Positions 27,664 to 36,536 of a DNA stretch of 64,000 bases are shown here, in pieces. The stretch is from Leptospira sp. WS4.C2. Lineage in GTDB: Bacteria > Spirochaetota > Leptospiria > Leptospirales > Leptospiraceae. The stretch spans positions 2,876,501-2,940,500 of the forward strand of contig NZ_CP162139.1 in assembly GCF_040833985.1 (NCBI RefSeq). The letters run 5' to 3'. A program made the position numbers and the translations under genes. Numbering within the stretch: the first letter of the stretch is position 1; the number at the start of each line of letters is the position of its first letter. Under the pieces are notes generated by a model, which worked only from the letters and a program-made list of their open reading frames with translations, ran no database searches and had not been told where the DNA came from.

Positions 27664-28337
27664 TCACCCCCGCTTAACAGTAATACAACGCATGTCACCT
27701 TTCGAACTCCAGCCTGTTTGTACAGCCTAGCAATTTCATTTACAGTGGCACCCGTCGTAAATATATCATCTACAATTAGAACATGAAGTCCTTCCATGAT
27801 TCTATCACTTTTTGTGAATTGGAATGCCTTTTTTGCATGAAAAAAGCGCCTCTCGTAACCTTGGGAAGATTGTTTGTCCCCCGAAACCTTACGCAAACTA
27901 GTATCTTCCCTGATTTTCCAGAGTTTTTTCCATTTCCCGAAAAGAGCGTAAGAAGCATGATACGGCCGTGGTCCTGATTTGGACGAAGAAGGAACAAGGA
28001 CCGCTAGATCAGGGGGATCAGCCTCTATCTGTTTTGAGAGTGTCCGTAGACCCAAACAAAAATATTTACCAAGTTGTCTCTCGTTCTCAAATTTTAAAGA
28101 TTGAAAGAGAGTCTTTTCAAAGGAACCCCTTACCTGTAAATAAAAAGCTTGGTCATAAAAAACAAAACGATCAGGTGAAAGTTTAATCTGGTTTGATTCT
28201 CGGTTTTGTTTCTGTGGGAGGTAATTCTTTTTGGTGCAAGGTTTACAAAGGGCAACCGTTTCCGAAAAAAAATCATAGGAACCACAATGTTGGCAGAATT
28301 TAGGAAAGAATAAGGATAAAAAAGAAACCCCTCTCAT
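27660..28337 (-). CDS. comF: ComF-family phosphoribosyltransferase-like protein
   Basis: 225 aa. An N-terminal CxxC...CxxC zinc-finger (CQHCG ... CKPC, about residues 15-35) is followed by a type-I phosphoribosyltransferase fold with the PRPP loop VLIVDDIFTTGATVNE. ComF/GntX proteins are needed for DNA uptake in competent bacteria, but the substrate is unclear. The start codon lies inside the downstream arm of a terminator hairpin belonging to the upstream OmpL47-type gene, which should affect its translation. Followed by STAS and rdgB with overlaps. Confidence 0.88.
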   Translation of the reverse strand: MRGVSFLSLFFPKFCQHCGSYDFFSETVALCKPCTKKNYLPQKQNRESNQIKLSPDRFVFYDQAFYLQVRGSFEKTLFQSLKFENERQLGKYFCLGLRTLSKQIEADPPDLAVLVPSSSKSGPRPYHASYALFGKWKKLWKIREDTSLRKVSGDKQSSQGYERRFFHAKKAFQFTKSDRIMEGLHVLIVDDIFTTGATVNEIARLYKQAGVRKVTCVVLLLSGGD

Positions 28338-28350
28338 ATAGAAAGGGGTT
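28318..28350 (-). terminator. Terminator hairpin overlapping the comF start
   Basis: Leftward reading: AACCCCTTTC, a 5-base loop, GAGAGGGGTT, then TCTTTTTT. The arms are 28341-28350 and 28326-28335 with one mismatch. It ends the OmpL47-type transcript 40 bases after its stop. The comF ATG (28335-28337) and first codons form the second arm and T-run. A second small hairpin, AGAACC-N4-GGTTCT, lies at 28358-28373. Confidence 0.72.
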
Positions 28351-28389
28351 CTTATTTAGAACCTTGCGGTTCTATTTTTTTAAATGAAA

Positions 28390-29466
28390 CTACTTAGCAG
28401 GTGTTGTTGCTGCTGGAGCCGGTGTTTCTACTTTTGGTGCTTCTGTTGATTTTTGGATCGTAGAAGTTGGAGGAGTCAAATCTACAGTGAGTTTCACTTC
28501 CACTACATCAGATTGATTTCCAACGTTGTCCACTGCCATAGCTTTAATGACATGGTCACCTTGTGTTTCAATGGCAATCGCTTCAACATAAGGTTTGTAT
28601 TCTTCTTCGTCAACTTTCACTAGAACTTTTTTGATTCCTGATTCTTTGTCCGTTGCGTTAACATAAAATACATTTCCTTTTTTTTGAAAGTTTTTACCGT
28701 TAATGTCAACTAATGGAAAAGAAGGAACAATTTCGATCGTAGGTTTCACGTCATCTACAGTAATGATGATCGAAGATTCTGGAGAAGAGTTTCCTGATTT
28801 ATCAGTGGCAGAATACTTCACTACGTTTGCTCCACCGTTTTCCAATTTAATTGGATCTGCATAAACTTTTGTTGCTTCTTGGTTGATGTTGAATTGGATT
28901 TTGTCTACACCAGTTTGTAAGTCTTCTGCAACAATTGAGTATGTATTATTTTTGGAAGAGAAAGGCACTCCGTCTAACACAAAAAACTGCTCTTGAGGAA
29001 CTAAACTTACGCGAGGTGCTGTGTTATCAACATGAAGAACAAGGATCTTAGGAGTTTCTGCGTTACCTGCTTTGTCCACAGAACGATAGTAAACTTCAGT
29101 AAGACCTTCTTCAGCAATACGAATTGGTTGTGTAAACTTTCTGTATTCGCCGTTTTTAGGTTTCCACTCAATATAATCAATTGTGGAAGATTCGTCTTTT
29201 GCATCTAATGAAAAAGAAGTTTTGCTAGTAATGAAAAGAGCTGCTGCATCGGAAGAAGCTCCGGATTCTTTTTTGTCACCCAAAATGTCTTTTACAGTTG
29301 TCTCAACTTTATCAACACCGTCTTTGGTTTGAGTAGAGGTGGATTCCGTTTTTTTGATTGCCTGGTCTTTTGTGGAAGTAGTGGCTTTTGGTGCAGCAAC
29401 TTGTGCTGTGATTTGGCCTGCGAAAGATATTGTCAGTATGGCCAAAAGGTATTTGTGCGCCTGCAT
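28390..29466 (-). CDS. Exported OmpL47-type repeat protein
   Basis: 358 aa. Signal peptide to about residue 22 (ITAQ). An Ala/Thr/Lys-rich stretch is followed by three similar ~85-residue modules, each ending in a D-x-x-GN block (VDKAGNAE, TDKSGNSS, VDNVGNQS), as in OmpL47-type beta-domain proteins of Leptospira. The C-terminus is Pro/Ala/Thr-rich. Probably surface or periplasmic; OmpL47 itself has been described as an outer-membrane protein, but this one is not shown to be an adhesin. GAGGAG lies 10 bases before the ATG. TTGACA at 29523-29528 and an ATATATAT box upstream flank a G7 run. A terminator follows the gene. Confidence 0.85.
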   Translation of the reverse strand: MQAHKYLLAILTISFAGQITAQVAAPKATTSTKDQAIKKTESTSTQTKDGVDKVETTVKDILGDKKESGASSDAAALFITSKTSFSLDAKDESSTIDYIEWKPKNGEYRKFTQPIRIAEEGLTEVYYRSVDKAGNAETPKILVLHVDNTAPRVSLVPQEQFFVLDGVPFSSKNNTYSIVAEDLQTGVDKIQFNINQEATKVYADPIKLENGGANVVKYSATDKSGNSSPESSIIITVDDVKPTIEIVPSFPLVDINGKNFQKKGNVFYVNATDKESGIKKVLVKVDEEEYKPYVEAIAIETQGDHVIKAMAVDNVGNQSDVVEVKLTVDLTPPTSTIQKSTEAPKVETPAPAATTPAK

Positions 29467-29503
29467 TTGTTAAGTCTCCTCTTTACAGATAAAACATATA
29501 TAT

Positions 29504-29510
29504 CCCCCCC
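29504..29510. repeat. C7/G7 tract in the divergent promoter region
   Basis: Seven consecutive C on the plus strand, between the leftward TTGACA (29523-29528) and the ATATATAT box (29496-29503). The spacer is about 18-20 bases depending on the -10 chosen. The tract also lies 19 bases before the FlaA-like ATG. Confidence 0.8.
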
Positions 29511-29529
29511 GTAAGGAATTATTGTCAAC

Positions 29530-30171
29530 ATGATTGCACTTAGAAACTTAAGGAAACTTACACTTTTTCTTATTTGGTTAGGAATGGTTCCAATTCAGGC
29601 GGAGACAGGAATTTGGCGGGAGATTTTACTCGAAAATTTTGAATTGTCCAACTACAATCGGGAAAACCTGCGTACTAAATTGGAAAAAGGTACAAAACTT
29701 CCAGAAATCACCCTTTCTACCAATTTTACTGCGCCCATCCCAGGATCGAAACAAGCACTTGTCTTAAGAATTCCCAAAGATGCTAATTTTCCTTTTTCTT
29801 TATATTTCCCCAAACCCATAGAAGTGAATGCCTTTATCAAAGAAATTACCATTCCCATATATTCTTCTCAATCTAATGGGAACCTAACATTGATCATAGA
29901 ATCGCAGGATGCGGAAGTGAGACAATTGAATCTCACCTCACTAAACTATAGGGGATGGAAATCAATTACGGTTTCGATTTCTAAAAATTTCGATCAAAAT
30001 GATAGAGTTTTTCTACAAAAAAGTTCCATAAGGATTCTCGGATTCTTTTATTTGCCATTTGAAAATAATGACCCAAACCAAGAGGTGCTCATTGCCATTG
30101 ATGACATAACTGCCATTGTACGAGATAAATATAGACCGCTTCGTAACAAAGAAGTCCTTTTAGAAGATTGA
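29530..30171 (+). CDS. FlaA-like exported protein (flagellar filament outer layer family)
   Basis: 213 aa with a signal peptide to about residue 24 (PIQAE). It carries features of the FlaA sheath family: LENFELSNY near the start, a central strand region, GWKSITVSI, and a closing IAIDDITAIVRDKY. FlaA proteins coat the periplasmic flagella of spirochetes and shape the cell. Leptospira FlaA1 and FlaA2 are normally neighbours and longer; this gene stands alone, so it is more likely a third paralog. AAGGAA lies 12 bases before the ATG. Alternative: an unrelated beta-sandwich exported protein. Confidence 0.62.
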   Translation: MIALRNLRKLTLFLIWLGMVPIQAETGIWREILLENFELSNYNRENLRTKLEKGTKLPEITLSTNFTAPIPGSKQALVLRIPKDANFPFSLYFPKPIEVNAFIKEITIPIYSSQSNGNLTLIIESQDAEVRQLNLTSLNYRGWKSITVSISKNFDQNDRVFLQKSSIRILGFFYLPFENNDPNQEVLIAIDDITAIVRDKYRPLRNKEVLLED

Positions 30172-30248
30172 TTTTTCGCCAGTTTGTATCGGTTCTTTGT
30201 GCAAAAAAACTCTTTTCTTCACAACCTCATGACCGAACCTGATCCTAA

Positions 30249-30704
30249 ATGGAAATGGAATTATCCCTAGAACAATACGAAACCCTGCTCAAGTTAGTGT
30301 ATATGGGAGATTGGGTCATTTCCACCTTACAAGCCAAGGACAGATCAGAAGATGAACCTGATACGGATTCTCGGTTCGCTGATGTGGTTCGCCATGTCTT
30401 CTCCCAAGCGGAACACGCAGGCCTAGGGAATATTGTCCAAATTGATCAGAACAATGGAGAACCATATTTAACCAGGGAGTTCGAGGAAGAAAGTGGTCTT
30501 GTTGATATTTTAGAAGACTACGAAGACGAAGTGTTCTGGCAAGCCCTCATCGAAAGATTGGCCCATAGAGATTTCCTTCGCCACTACGGTGAAACTGCTA
30601 TTTCCCAAATGGCAATCGAAGAACGAATCGAAAAAGAAACTCCCTTCCATGATAAATGGGCCCAAGAGTTTCATGAAAACGGTCTCGAAAATCTAAAAAT
30701 TTAA
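30249..30704 (+). CDS. Small acidic hypothetical protein
   Basis: 151 aa, soluble, strongly acidic (runs such as DRSEDEPDTDS and LEDYEDEVFW) and mostly helical. No signal or membrane segment and no recognised domain. The start is ATG 30249, though an ATG two codons later is equal. It lies 77 bases after the FlaA-like gene in the same direction. The intervening bases hold nothing obvious. Confidence 0.72.
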   Translation: MEMELSLEQYETLLKLVYMGDWVISTLQAKDRSEDEPDTDSRFADVVRHVFSQAEHAGLGNIVQIDQNNGEPYLTREFEEESGLVDILEDYEDEVFWQALIERLAHRDFLRHYGETAISQMAIEERIEKETPFHDKWAQEFHENGLENLKI

Positions 30705-30775
30705 CGAATTTACAGTTAGATAAAAAGAAACGAATCTCTACCAATAACAAAAATAAGCTCTTTTGATTTTCAACA

Positions 30776-32311
30776 TCACCTTATAGGCATTTTAGATTTA
30801 GGCCAAAGCAATTTATCTTCCCTTTCTTTTTTCTTGTTCATCGTTTCACTGAGTCTTGTACGTAAAATAAATTCGATTTGGTCTTTCTCTCCTGCTGATA
30901 ATTTATTAGCATCCGATACATTTCCAAGATCTCGCAGCAACAATTGGATGGCCTCGTAAGCCTTTTCATTTAAAAAATCTCCGTTGGTTGGGAGATGTGA
31001 AATGGCGTTCCAAGTTTGAATGGCTTCCGTTAGAAGTTTGGAATCCTTTCTGGTCATTCCAGATTCCCAAAGGATCCGACCTTTGTCAAAATAACCATCT
31101 TTGATTCGATACCCTTTTGGTGTTTTTTTAATCAAAGTATCAATGATATCGATTCGTTTTTTGGAATAAGCTTCCTCAACATCTTTAATCGTGAATAGTT
31201 TTTTATCTCGCAAAAGTTTCCTATACTTTTCATCCACTCGTCGCAAGGTTTCATACCTAAGAGTTTGTCTTTGTTCTGGTGTTGCCAGTTTTAAATATTC
31301 TTTTGCCTGGAAATATTGTTCGAGTGCTCTTGCTTGGATTTCATAAATGTTTTCTATTGTAAAAAGAATTTCTGTTCCTGTGTTTGTGCCCAAATTTTCA
31401 GAGAGAGCCGCCATCATTTGTCTAAGGAAATCTTCTTTGTTTAGATTTTCCTGAAAATAATCAATGGCAAAATAACTAGGATCCTCACTAAAAGGGTAAG
31501 CTAACCGTTGTAAATTTTCGTAATACAAATCGCGGACAAAAAAACTGAGGTCTCCTTTGTCTGGATCATAACCCATAAACCGGGAAATAAATTCATCCAA
31601 CTGTTTTTCTTTTTTCTGTTTGAGAGTTCGATCTAAGTATTTACTTCGATCTTCTTTCGGCATGGAGAGGGGTGACTTTGGTTCCGCCTCTCCTTCTTTC
31701 GAGATCCGCATGGTGATGGGTGGAGATGATTCCTCTCCTTTTCGAAATTCTTCTATGATACGATTTCGTTCTTTATGAACAAATAAATTGTCCTCCGCAG
31801 TTTCTATGTCCACGCGGAAAGGATCACGGATTCCTTTTATAGTGGGCAGTACATCTTTTACAATGATATCCTCAAAGTCACGACTTCGTTTGATATAGGA
31901 ATCAGCAACGCCCGAGTTTTCATTGATTTGATCGTATTCATTTTTAAATTGTTTGCGTAAAGAAGAGGTACCTTCTAAATCTTTTACCAGATCTTCCCAT
32001 TGGCTTCCCTTATATTTGCCTTTGGAGAATCCCCCGCCGTCACCCTCTTCCCCTTCTTCGCCATCTCCAGGATCATCTGTCGTTTCCGAATTTCCGGACT
32101 CACTACCCGACTTCCCAAAACTCATCTGAAATGAAACTTCCTTCTCTTCTTCCGTTGCATAAATCCAAGGTGGTCCACAAAGCGTTTTTTGATAGGGAGA
32201 GTCGGAATGATCAAAAGAATATATAATTAATGTTATGTGGAGAACAACGGAAATATAAAATGCAAAATAAAATCTATTCTCAAATAGGAAATTAAGAATT
32301 CCTTTTTGCAT
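30776..32311 (-). CDS. Membrane-anchored hypothetical protein downstream of lnt
   Basis: 511 aa. Single membrane segment at residues 14-33 (YFAFYISVVLHITLIIYSF), then a Gly/Glu/Ser-rich acidic stretch (about 65-100) and about 380 residues of charged, helical sequence rich in Lys, Glu and Arg. The N-terminal topology resembles TonB/TolA-like or other periplasm-spanning proteins, but no such domain is recognisable. It begins 20 bases inside the lnt gene, so its translation is probably coupled to lnt. Confidence 0.78.
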   Translation of the reverse strand: MQKGILNFLFENRFYFAFYISVVLHITLIIYSFDHSDSPYQKTLCGPPWIYATEEEKEVSFQMSFGKSGSESGNSETTDDPGDGEEGEEGDGGGFSKGKYKGSQWEDLVKDLEGTSSLRKQFKNEYDQINENSGVADSYIKRSRDFEDIIVKDVLPTIKGIRDPFRVDIETAEDNLFVHKERNRIIEEFRKGEESSPPITMRISKEGEAEPKSPLSMPKEDRSKYLDRTLKQKKEKQLDEFISRFMGYDPDKGDLSFFVRDLYYENLQRLAYPFSEDPSYFAIDYFQENLNKEDFLRQMMAALSENLGTNTGTEILFTIENIYEIQARALEQYFQAKEYLKLATPEQRQTLRYETLRRVDEKYRKLLRDKKLFTIKDVEEAYSKKRIDIIDTLIKKTPKGYRIKDGYFDKGRILWESGMTRKDSKLLTEAIQTWNAISHLPTNGDFLNEKAYEAIQLLLRDLGNVSDANKLSAGEKDQIEFILRTRLSETMNKKKEREDKLLWPKSKMPIR

Positions 32312-34055
32312 AAAATAACAACACTAGACCAACAATTCCCATATACAAATAGGAAAGTAGATTTCCATACAACCGATAAAAAGTCATTTCACCAGGGATC
32401 ACCTGCACTTTCTTTCGAATCACAGCAGTTGTTTCAATCGGAGTAAAGTCATTATCGATATTTCTTCCTAGATGGTCGGTAAACACCGATGTACCCGAGT
32501 TAGTGGACCTAACAATCCATTTACGAAACTCGATGGCACGGAGTCGTCCCAAAGTGTGGTGTTGGTAGGATTCAACGGAGTTCCCATACCATTTGTCATT
32601 GGTAACATTAACAATAAAGTCAGGATCCCCTTGAAACTTTCTTACAAATTCAGAGATGATGACTTCATAACAAATTAAAGGCAAAAAACTACCCGATTGT
32701 TTTTCTTCTACGTTGTCTTTGGAATAAAATTCGCGAACACCCGCTGGCCCCATAATCATGGTATCTTCCCAATGTAAGTCTTTTGGTTGGGAGGATGGAT
32801 TTTTTCGTGATTCATAATAAGGGATCAGATCGAGACTAGTTCCCGGTGCAAATTGTCCCGTTTGTCCAGACAGAGCATACATCCATTCAAATGGCATGTA
32901 TTCTCCAAAGATGAGTAAAAAAACTTTTTGATAACTTTTCTTTCGTTCCCCATTTGGGTTCATGAGAACGGACGAATTGTACATTCGAACATCCTTTCTA
33001 GAAATGTGGCCAGGCATTGCCGATGAAACCAAATCGGCATCTAACTCATTATAAAAAACATTTGCTCCGTGGCGGAGACTGAGGATGGCCATAAGGGATT
33101 CAAACTGGTGCCAATAGATACGACTGTAGCGAGTGACTTCCGTATCATGGGTAGTAAAAAAGGGAACCCCGGACTCAGGCAATACAATCAGATCAACAGG
33201 ACTTTTTTTGAGTTCCATCTCCGTCATGGTATCTATGCGAGTCATAAGGTTACGAATCTCTTCTGCGGGATTACGACCGTCGCGAAATTCTAGTGGTGCA
33301 TTAGGTTGTATAACGAGGACATCTCGTTCCGCAATGGGTTTTACAGCAGACCACTTTTGAAATAAATAATAACCGTTCCCAAAAAACAAAACGAGAACCA
33401 AAACAATCCCAAGTCCACCAAAAACGAATTTCTTTTGCAGGGTTTTGTGTTTACCGAGAAAACTAAAAATCAATCGGAAAAACAATTCTGGTTTTCTCAT
33501 ATAGAACAAATAATACGAAACAAAAAACAAAAATGCGGACAATCCGTACGCACTCGTATACTCGGCGTTTTGCGCCAAAATTTGATTTTCGGCCACAACA
33601 TTGCCAAAATACCATGGGAAAACTTGAGGAGTAAAAAATTCAGACAATAAAATGGAAAACGAAGCGATGACTGGGAAAAATCGACCTACATGTTTTGCCA
33701 GAAAAGAAAAAACGAGAAGATACACGGGGAATTTAAAATTTAATAGGATAGCCGAACCAATAAAAATCGGCACCGCTAAATACCAATCAAAACCACCAAA
33801 TACTGTGGTCATATGGTAAACCCAATGGAAAGACACTAAATAAAATAGAATGGAAAATCCGAACCCATGATAGATGAGTTTTTTCCACTCACCCCTGTTT
33901 CGTTTTTCGATGATAAAAAGACCAAATGGAGCCACCCAAACAAAAAAGGGCAAACTTAAAGGGGCAAAGGAAAGGAAGGAAAAAACGGCAGTAATCGTAT
34001 AACAAAAAACGGATATGATACCTTCGCGTGAAATTAAAAAACGTGCCAGCTTCAT
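32292..34055 (-). CDS. lnt: Apolipoprotein N-acyltransferase
   Basis: 587 aa, somewhat longer than E. coli Lnt (512). N-terminal multi-pass membrane region (residues ~10-225), then a nitrilase-like periplasmic domain. The catalytic triad is visible: Glu near 293 in VLPESGVPFF, Lys near 374 in SYQKVFLLIFGEYMPF, and Cys near 462 in LICYEV. A last membrane segment closes the protein. It transfers the third acyl chain to lipoproteins such as the ones in this window. Third gene of carD-yacL-lnt; 24 bases separate it from yacL. Confidence 0.93.
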   Translation of the reverse strand: MKLARFLISREGIISVFCYTITAVFSFLSFAPLSLPFFVWVAPFGLFIIEKRNRGEWKKLIYHGFGFSILFYLVSFHWVYHMTTVFGGFDWYLAVPIFIGSAILLNFKFPVYLLVFSFLAKHVGRFFPVIASFSILLSEFFTPQVFPWYFGNVVAENQILAQNAEYTSAYGLSAFLFFVSYYLFYMRKPELFFRLIFSFLGKHKTLQKKFVFGGLGIVLVLVLFFGNGYYLFQKWSAVKPIAERDVLVIQPNAPLEFRDGRNPAEEIRNLMTRIDTMTEMELKKSPVDLIVLPESGVPFFTTHDTEVTRYSRIYWHQFESLMAILSLRHGANVFYNELDADLVSSAMPGHISRKDVRMYNSSVLMNPNGERKKSYQKVFLLIFGEYMPFEWMYALSGQTGQFAPGTSLDLIPYYESRKNPSSQPKDLHWEDTMIMGPAGVREFYSKDNVEEKQSGSFLPLICYEVIISEFVRKFQGDPDFIVNVTNDKWYGNSVESYQHHTLGRLRAIEFRKWIVRSTNSGTSVFTDHLGRNIDNDFTPIETTAVIRKKVQVIPGEMTFYRLYGNLLSYLYMGIVGLVLLFYAKRNS

Positions 34056-34079
34056 ACCCGTTAGACTACTTAAAATTAA

Positions 34080-35117
34080 TTACGATTTGTTGTAGTTATT
34101 GTTACCGTTTTGCACTTTTGTGAAAATCATCTTACCGGCAGCGGTTTGGATGATACTTGTCACTACAACACGTACATCTTTTCCAACTAAGTGACCACCG
34201 TTTTCAATGACTACCATAGTCCCATCTTCTAAGTAACCGATACCTTGGTTTTCATCCTTTCCTTCTTTGATGACGGAAATTTGGAATTCTTCCCCAGGAA
34301 GCACCACTGGTTTTAAAGCATTGGCAAGGTTATTTAAGTTCAGAACTCGAACCCCTTGTAATTCAGCTACTTTGTTTAAATTGAAGTCGTTTGTTACAAC
34401 CGCCCCGCCAGTATCACGTGCGAGTTTCACAAGTTTTGCATCGACTTCTCTTGTATCTGAATAATCAGTATAAGTGATTTTGACTTCGATGGATCCTTTT
34501 CTTTGGAGTTTGTTCAGCATTTCCAATCCGCGTCTTCCGCGAGCCCGTTTGATCGGGTCAGAAGAATCAGAAATGAGTTGGATTTCCCGTAACACAAAGT
34601 TAGGAAGGATGAGTGGACCGTCTAGAAAATGAGTATCAGCGATATCTAAGATACGACCATCAATGACAACGGAAGTGTCTAGAATTTTGTCGCGGATATG
34701 GCTGTTTGCATTTTCCAAACCAGGAATCTGAAAACTAGAACCTGGTCCACCAGCACCACCGCCAAAAATGGCAAGACCCGGTTTTCTGGAAAAAGCAATT
34801 CCTGTTTTGATTCCAGTAAGGAACAAAAGAACAGCTACAAAGATAGCAATGGATTTATATCCGTAATCGTTGAGGAGACTCACCGGGAATGCCGCAATGG
34901 ACAAAGCAAGAAGTGCTCCAACGCTTGCACAAAGTACAACATCGGCTTTGATTTCAGGGAATAATTTTCTTTCACCTAACACGAGGAAAAGGGAGTAAAG
35001 GAGAATGATTCCAGCAAGAGTCCCCGCCAAAACGAGGTTTTGCGATTCCGAATATAAGAAGAAAAACGATACCGAAGAGACGATAATAGTCCCAAGGGCT
35101 GAAAGTAAGTGTTTCAT
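34080..35117 (-). CDS. PIN-TRAM domain membrane protein (YacL-like)
   Basis: 345 aa. About four N-terminal membrane segments (residues 5-110), then a PIN nuclease domain with acidic residues in [18 protein letters not shown] and VTNDFNLNK, and a C-terminal TRAM RNA-binding domain ([23 protein letters not shown]). Architecture and length match YacL-like proteins often encoded next to carD. Probable membrane-attached ribonuclease; substrate unknown. It follows carD by 39 bases. Confidence 0.9.
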   Translation of the reverse strand: MKHLLSALGTIIVSSVSFFFLYSESQNLVLAGTLAGIILLYSLFLVLGERKLFPEIKADVVLCASVGALLALSIAAFPVSLLNDYGYKSIAIFVAVLLFLTGIKTGIAFSRKPGLAIFGGGAGGPGSSFQIPGLENANSHIRDKILDTSVVIDGRILDIADTHFLDGPLILPNFVLREIQLISDSSDPIKRARGRRGLEMLNKLQRKGSIEVKITYTDYSDTREVDAKLVKLARDTGGAVVTNDFNLNKVAELQGVRVLNLNNLANALKPVVLPGEEFQISVIKEGKDENQGIGYLEDGTMVVIENGGHLVGKDVRVVVTSIIQTAAGKMIFTKVQNGNNNYNKS

Positions 35118-35156
35118 AACTCAATCCTTGTAAAAGAGTTGAGCAAAAACGGAAGT

Positions 35157-35738
35157 TTATTCTAGATCTAGATCATCATCCAATTCTTTTGGAGGTGGTG
35201 CTGGAGCCAATCCCTGAACCGAAGCCGCTAACACGTCCGAGACGATGTTCCCTGCTTCTTCCTGGGGTACACCTTTACTAAGTGCAATTTCCATCTTTAC
35301 TAAATTATAGGCGCTCTCATAGAGCTTTCTTTCCATAATGGAAAGTTCTTTGCCATAGGCACGTCTGTAAAGATTACGGCAAACATCAGCCACTTCGAAA
35401 ATGGAACCAGACTTGATCTTGTTCATATTGTTCTGGTAACGGACCTTCCAGTCCTCTTCCGTGTCGACCTCATCCTTTTTTAGGAGAGTGAGAACTTTTT
35501 TGATCTCTTTTTTATCAATGATCGACCGGATACCCACGTCCATTGCGCGATCCACCGGGATTGAGACCTTCATTTTGGAACCTTGAATTTCCAAACTGTA
35601 ACAGTCTTTCTTCTTTCCCAGAATCAGCTTTTTAGCAACTTCTGTGACTTCACCTACTCCATGGATGGGATATACAACATAATCCCCAACCTTGAATTTA
35701 GGCTCTTTAGTTTTTTCGTTTAGTTTTTTTGTAGCCAA
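35157..35738 (-). CDS. carD: CarD family transcription regulator
   Basis: 193 aa. The N-terminal Tudor-like RNA-polymerase-binding domain begins [17 protein letters not shown], followed by a helical DNA-binding half ([42 protein letters not shown]). The family stabilises open complexes at many promoters by contacting the RNAP beta subunit. The C-terminus has an extra acidic, Pro-rich tail (about 175-193). It leads the carD-yacL-lnt cluster and has a clear promoter candidate upstream. Confidence 0.94.
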   Translation of the reverse strand: MATKKLNEKTKEPKFKVGDYVVYPIHGVGEVTEVAKKLILGKKKDCYSLEIQGSKMKVSIPVDRAMDVGIRSIIDKKEIKKVLTLLKKDEVDTEEDWKVRYQNNMNKIKSGSIFEVADVCRNLYRRAYGKELSIMERKLYESAYNLVKMEIALSKGVPQEEAGNIVSDVLAASVQGLAPAPPPKELDDDLDLE

Positions 35739-35774
35739 GTAAGTATAATAACTTCCGTAAATACTCTTGTCCTT

Positions 35775-35802
35775 ACTATACCTGAAAATTGACGAATGTC
35801 AA
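35775..35802 (-). promoter_or_regulatory. carD promoter candidate with TTGAC-N4-GTCAA inverted repeat
   Basis: Leftward TTGACA (complement 35797-35802), 16-base spacer, TATAGT (complement 35775-35780), about 36 bases before the carD ATG. The -35 box is one arm of a perfect inverted repeat at 35789-35802. This is the best sigma70-like match I saw in the window. Confidence 0.58.
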
Positions 35803-35821
35803 GGAAGTTGATAAAAATAGT

Positions 35822-36433
35822 TCAGAATCGAATGGTTTTTACCTGAGCTTCAGTAAGAGACGGAAGTTTGGACTTCACAGCCTCCAAAGTCTCTTTCGCA
35901 TCATCCAACCGATAGAAGTATCCAGCAAAAAGTTTACCTGTAGAGGTACGAAAGATCCTTCCCCGCAAAGAAGGATGGGTATCAATCAGTTGTTTTCCCA
36001 CGGCAATGGCTTCTTCCGGGGTGAAATCCCCAATTTGAACCATATAATTGATTTGGTCATTTTTAGGAGGAAACTTCAATGTGGCCGGAAAGGGTGATCC
36101 AGAAGTTGATTCTGATCCTTCGGCCTGTCTCTCATTTTGGTTTCCGCTTTCTTCGCTGGTTTGGGTCAATTTGGGTGCAGGAATTTTTGTAGAACCCACA
36201 TTCGAAAAGGAAGTCTCAGAGTTTTCTTTAAATTTAGTCTCTTTTTGTCCTAATTGAATTCCCACTACCATACCTGAAGTAAAAAGCAAAATACCGCCGA
36301 TAAGAAGGATAAATGCAGATTTAGGTTTCTGCGGGCCGCTAAAATAAGAATGAGGTTGGGGAGAATAGGATGAAACCTCGCCTTCTAAGGGTCGGCCGGA
36401 TCTAAGCTTTCTTGAATAATCTATATTTTGCAT
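35822..36433 (-). CDS. SPOR-like membrane protein
   Basis: 203 aa. One membrane segment at about residues 38-58 (AFILLIGGILLFTSGMVVGIQ) and a Glu/Ser-rich linker precede a C-terminal SPOR-like domain of about 75 residues (NYMVQIGDFTPEEAIAVGKQL ... LFAGYFYRLDDAKETLEAVK). SPOR domains bind denuded peptidoglycan glycans and bring proteins to the division site. No enzyme domain is attached. It lies just upstream of carD in the same direction with 83 bases between. Confidence 0.8.
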   Translation of the reverse strand: MQNIDYSRKLRSGRPLEGEVSSYSPQPHSYFSGPQKPKSAFILLIGGILLFTSGMVVGIQLGQKETKFKENSETSFSNVGSTKIPAPKLTQTSEESGNQNERQAEGSESTSGSPFPATLKFPPKNDQINYMVQIGDFTPEEAIAVGKQLIDTHPSLRGRIFRTSTGKLFAGYFYRLDDAKETLEAVKSKLPSLTEAQVKTIRF

Positions 36434-36536
36434 GGGCGTTCCGGGATCTCTATTACTCTAATTGTCGGACACCGATTCGAAAAAATAGAATGGTTTTTTA
36501 TCAAATCGGAATGATTCTGATTCTTATAGATCGTAG

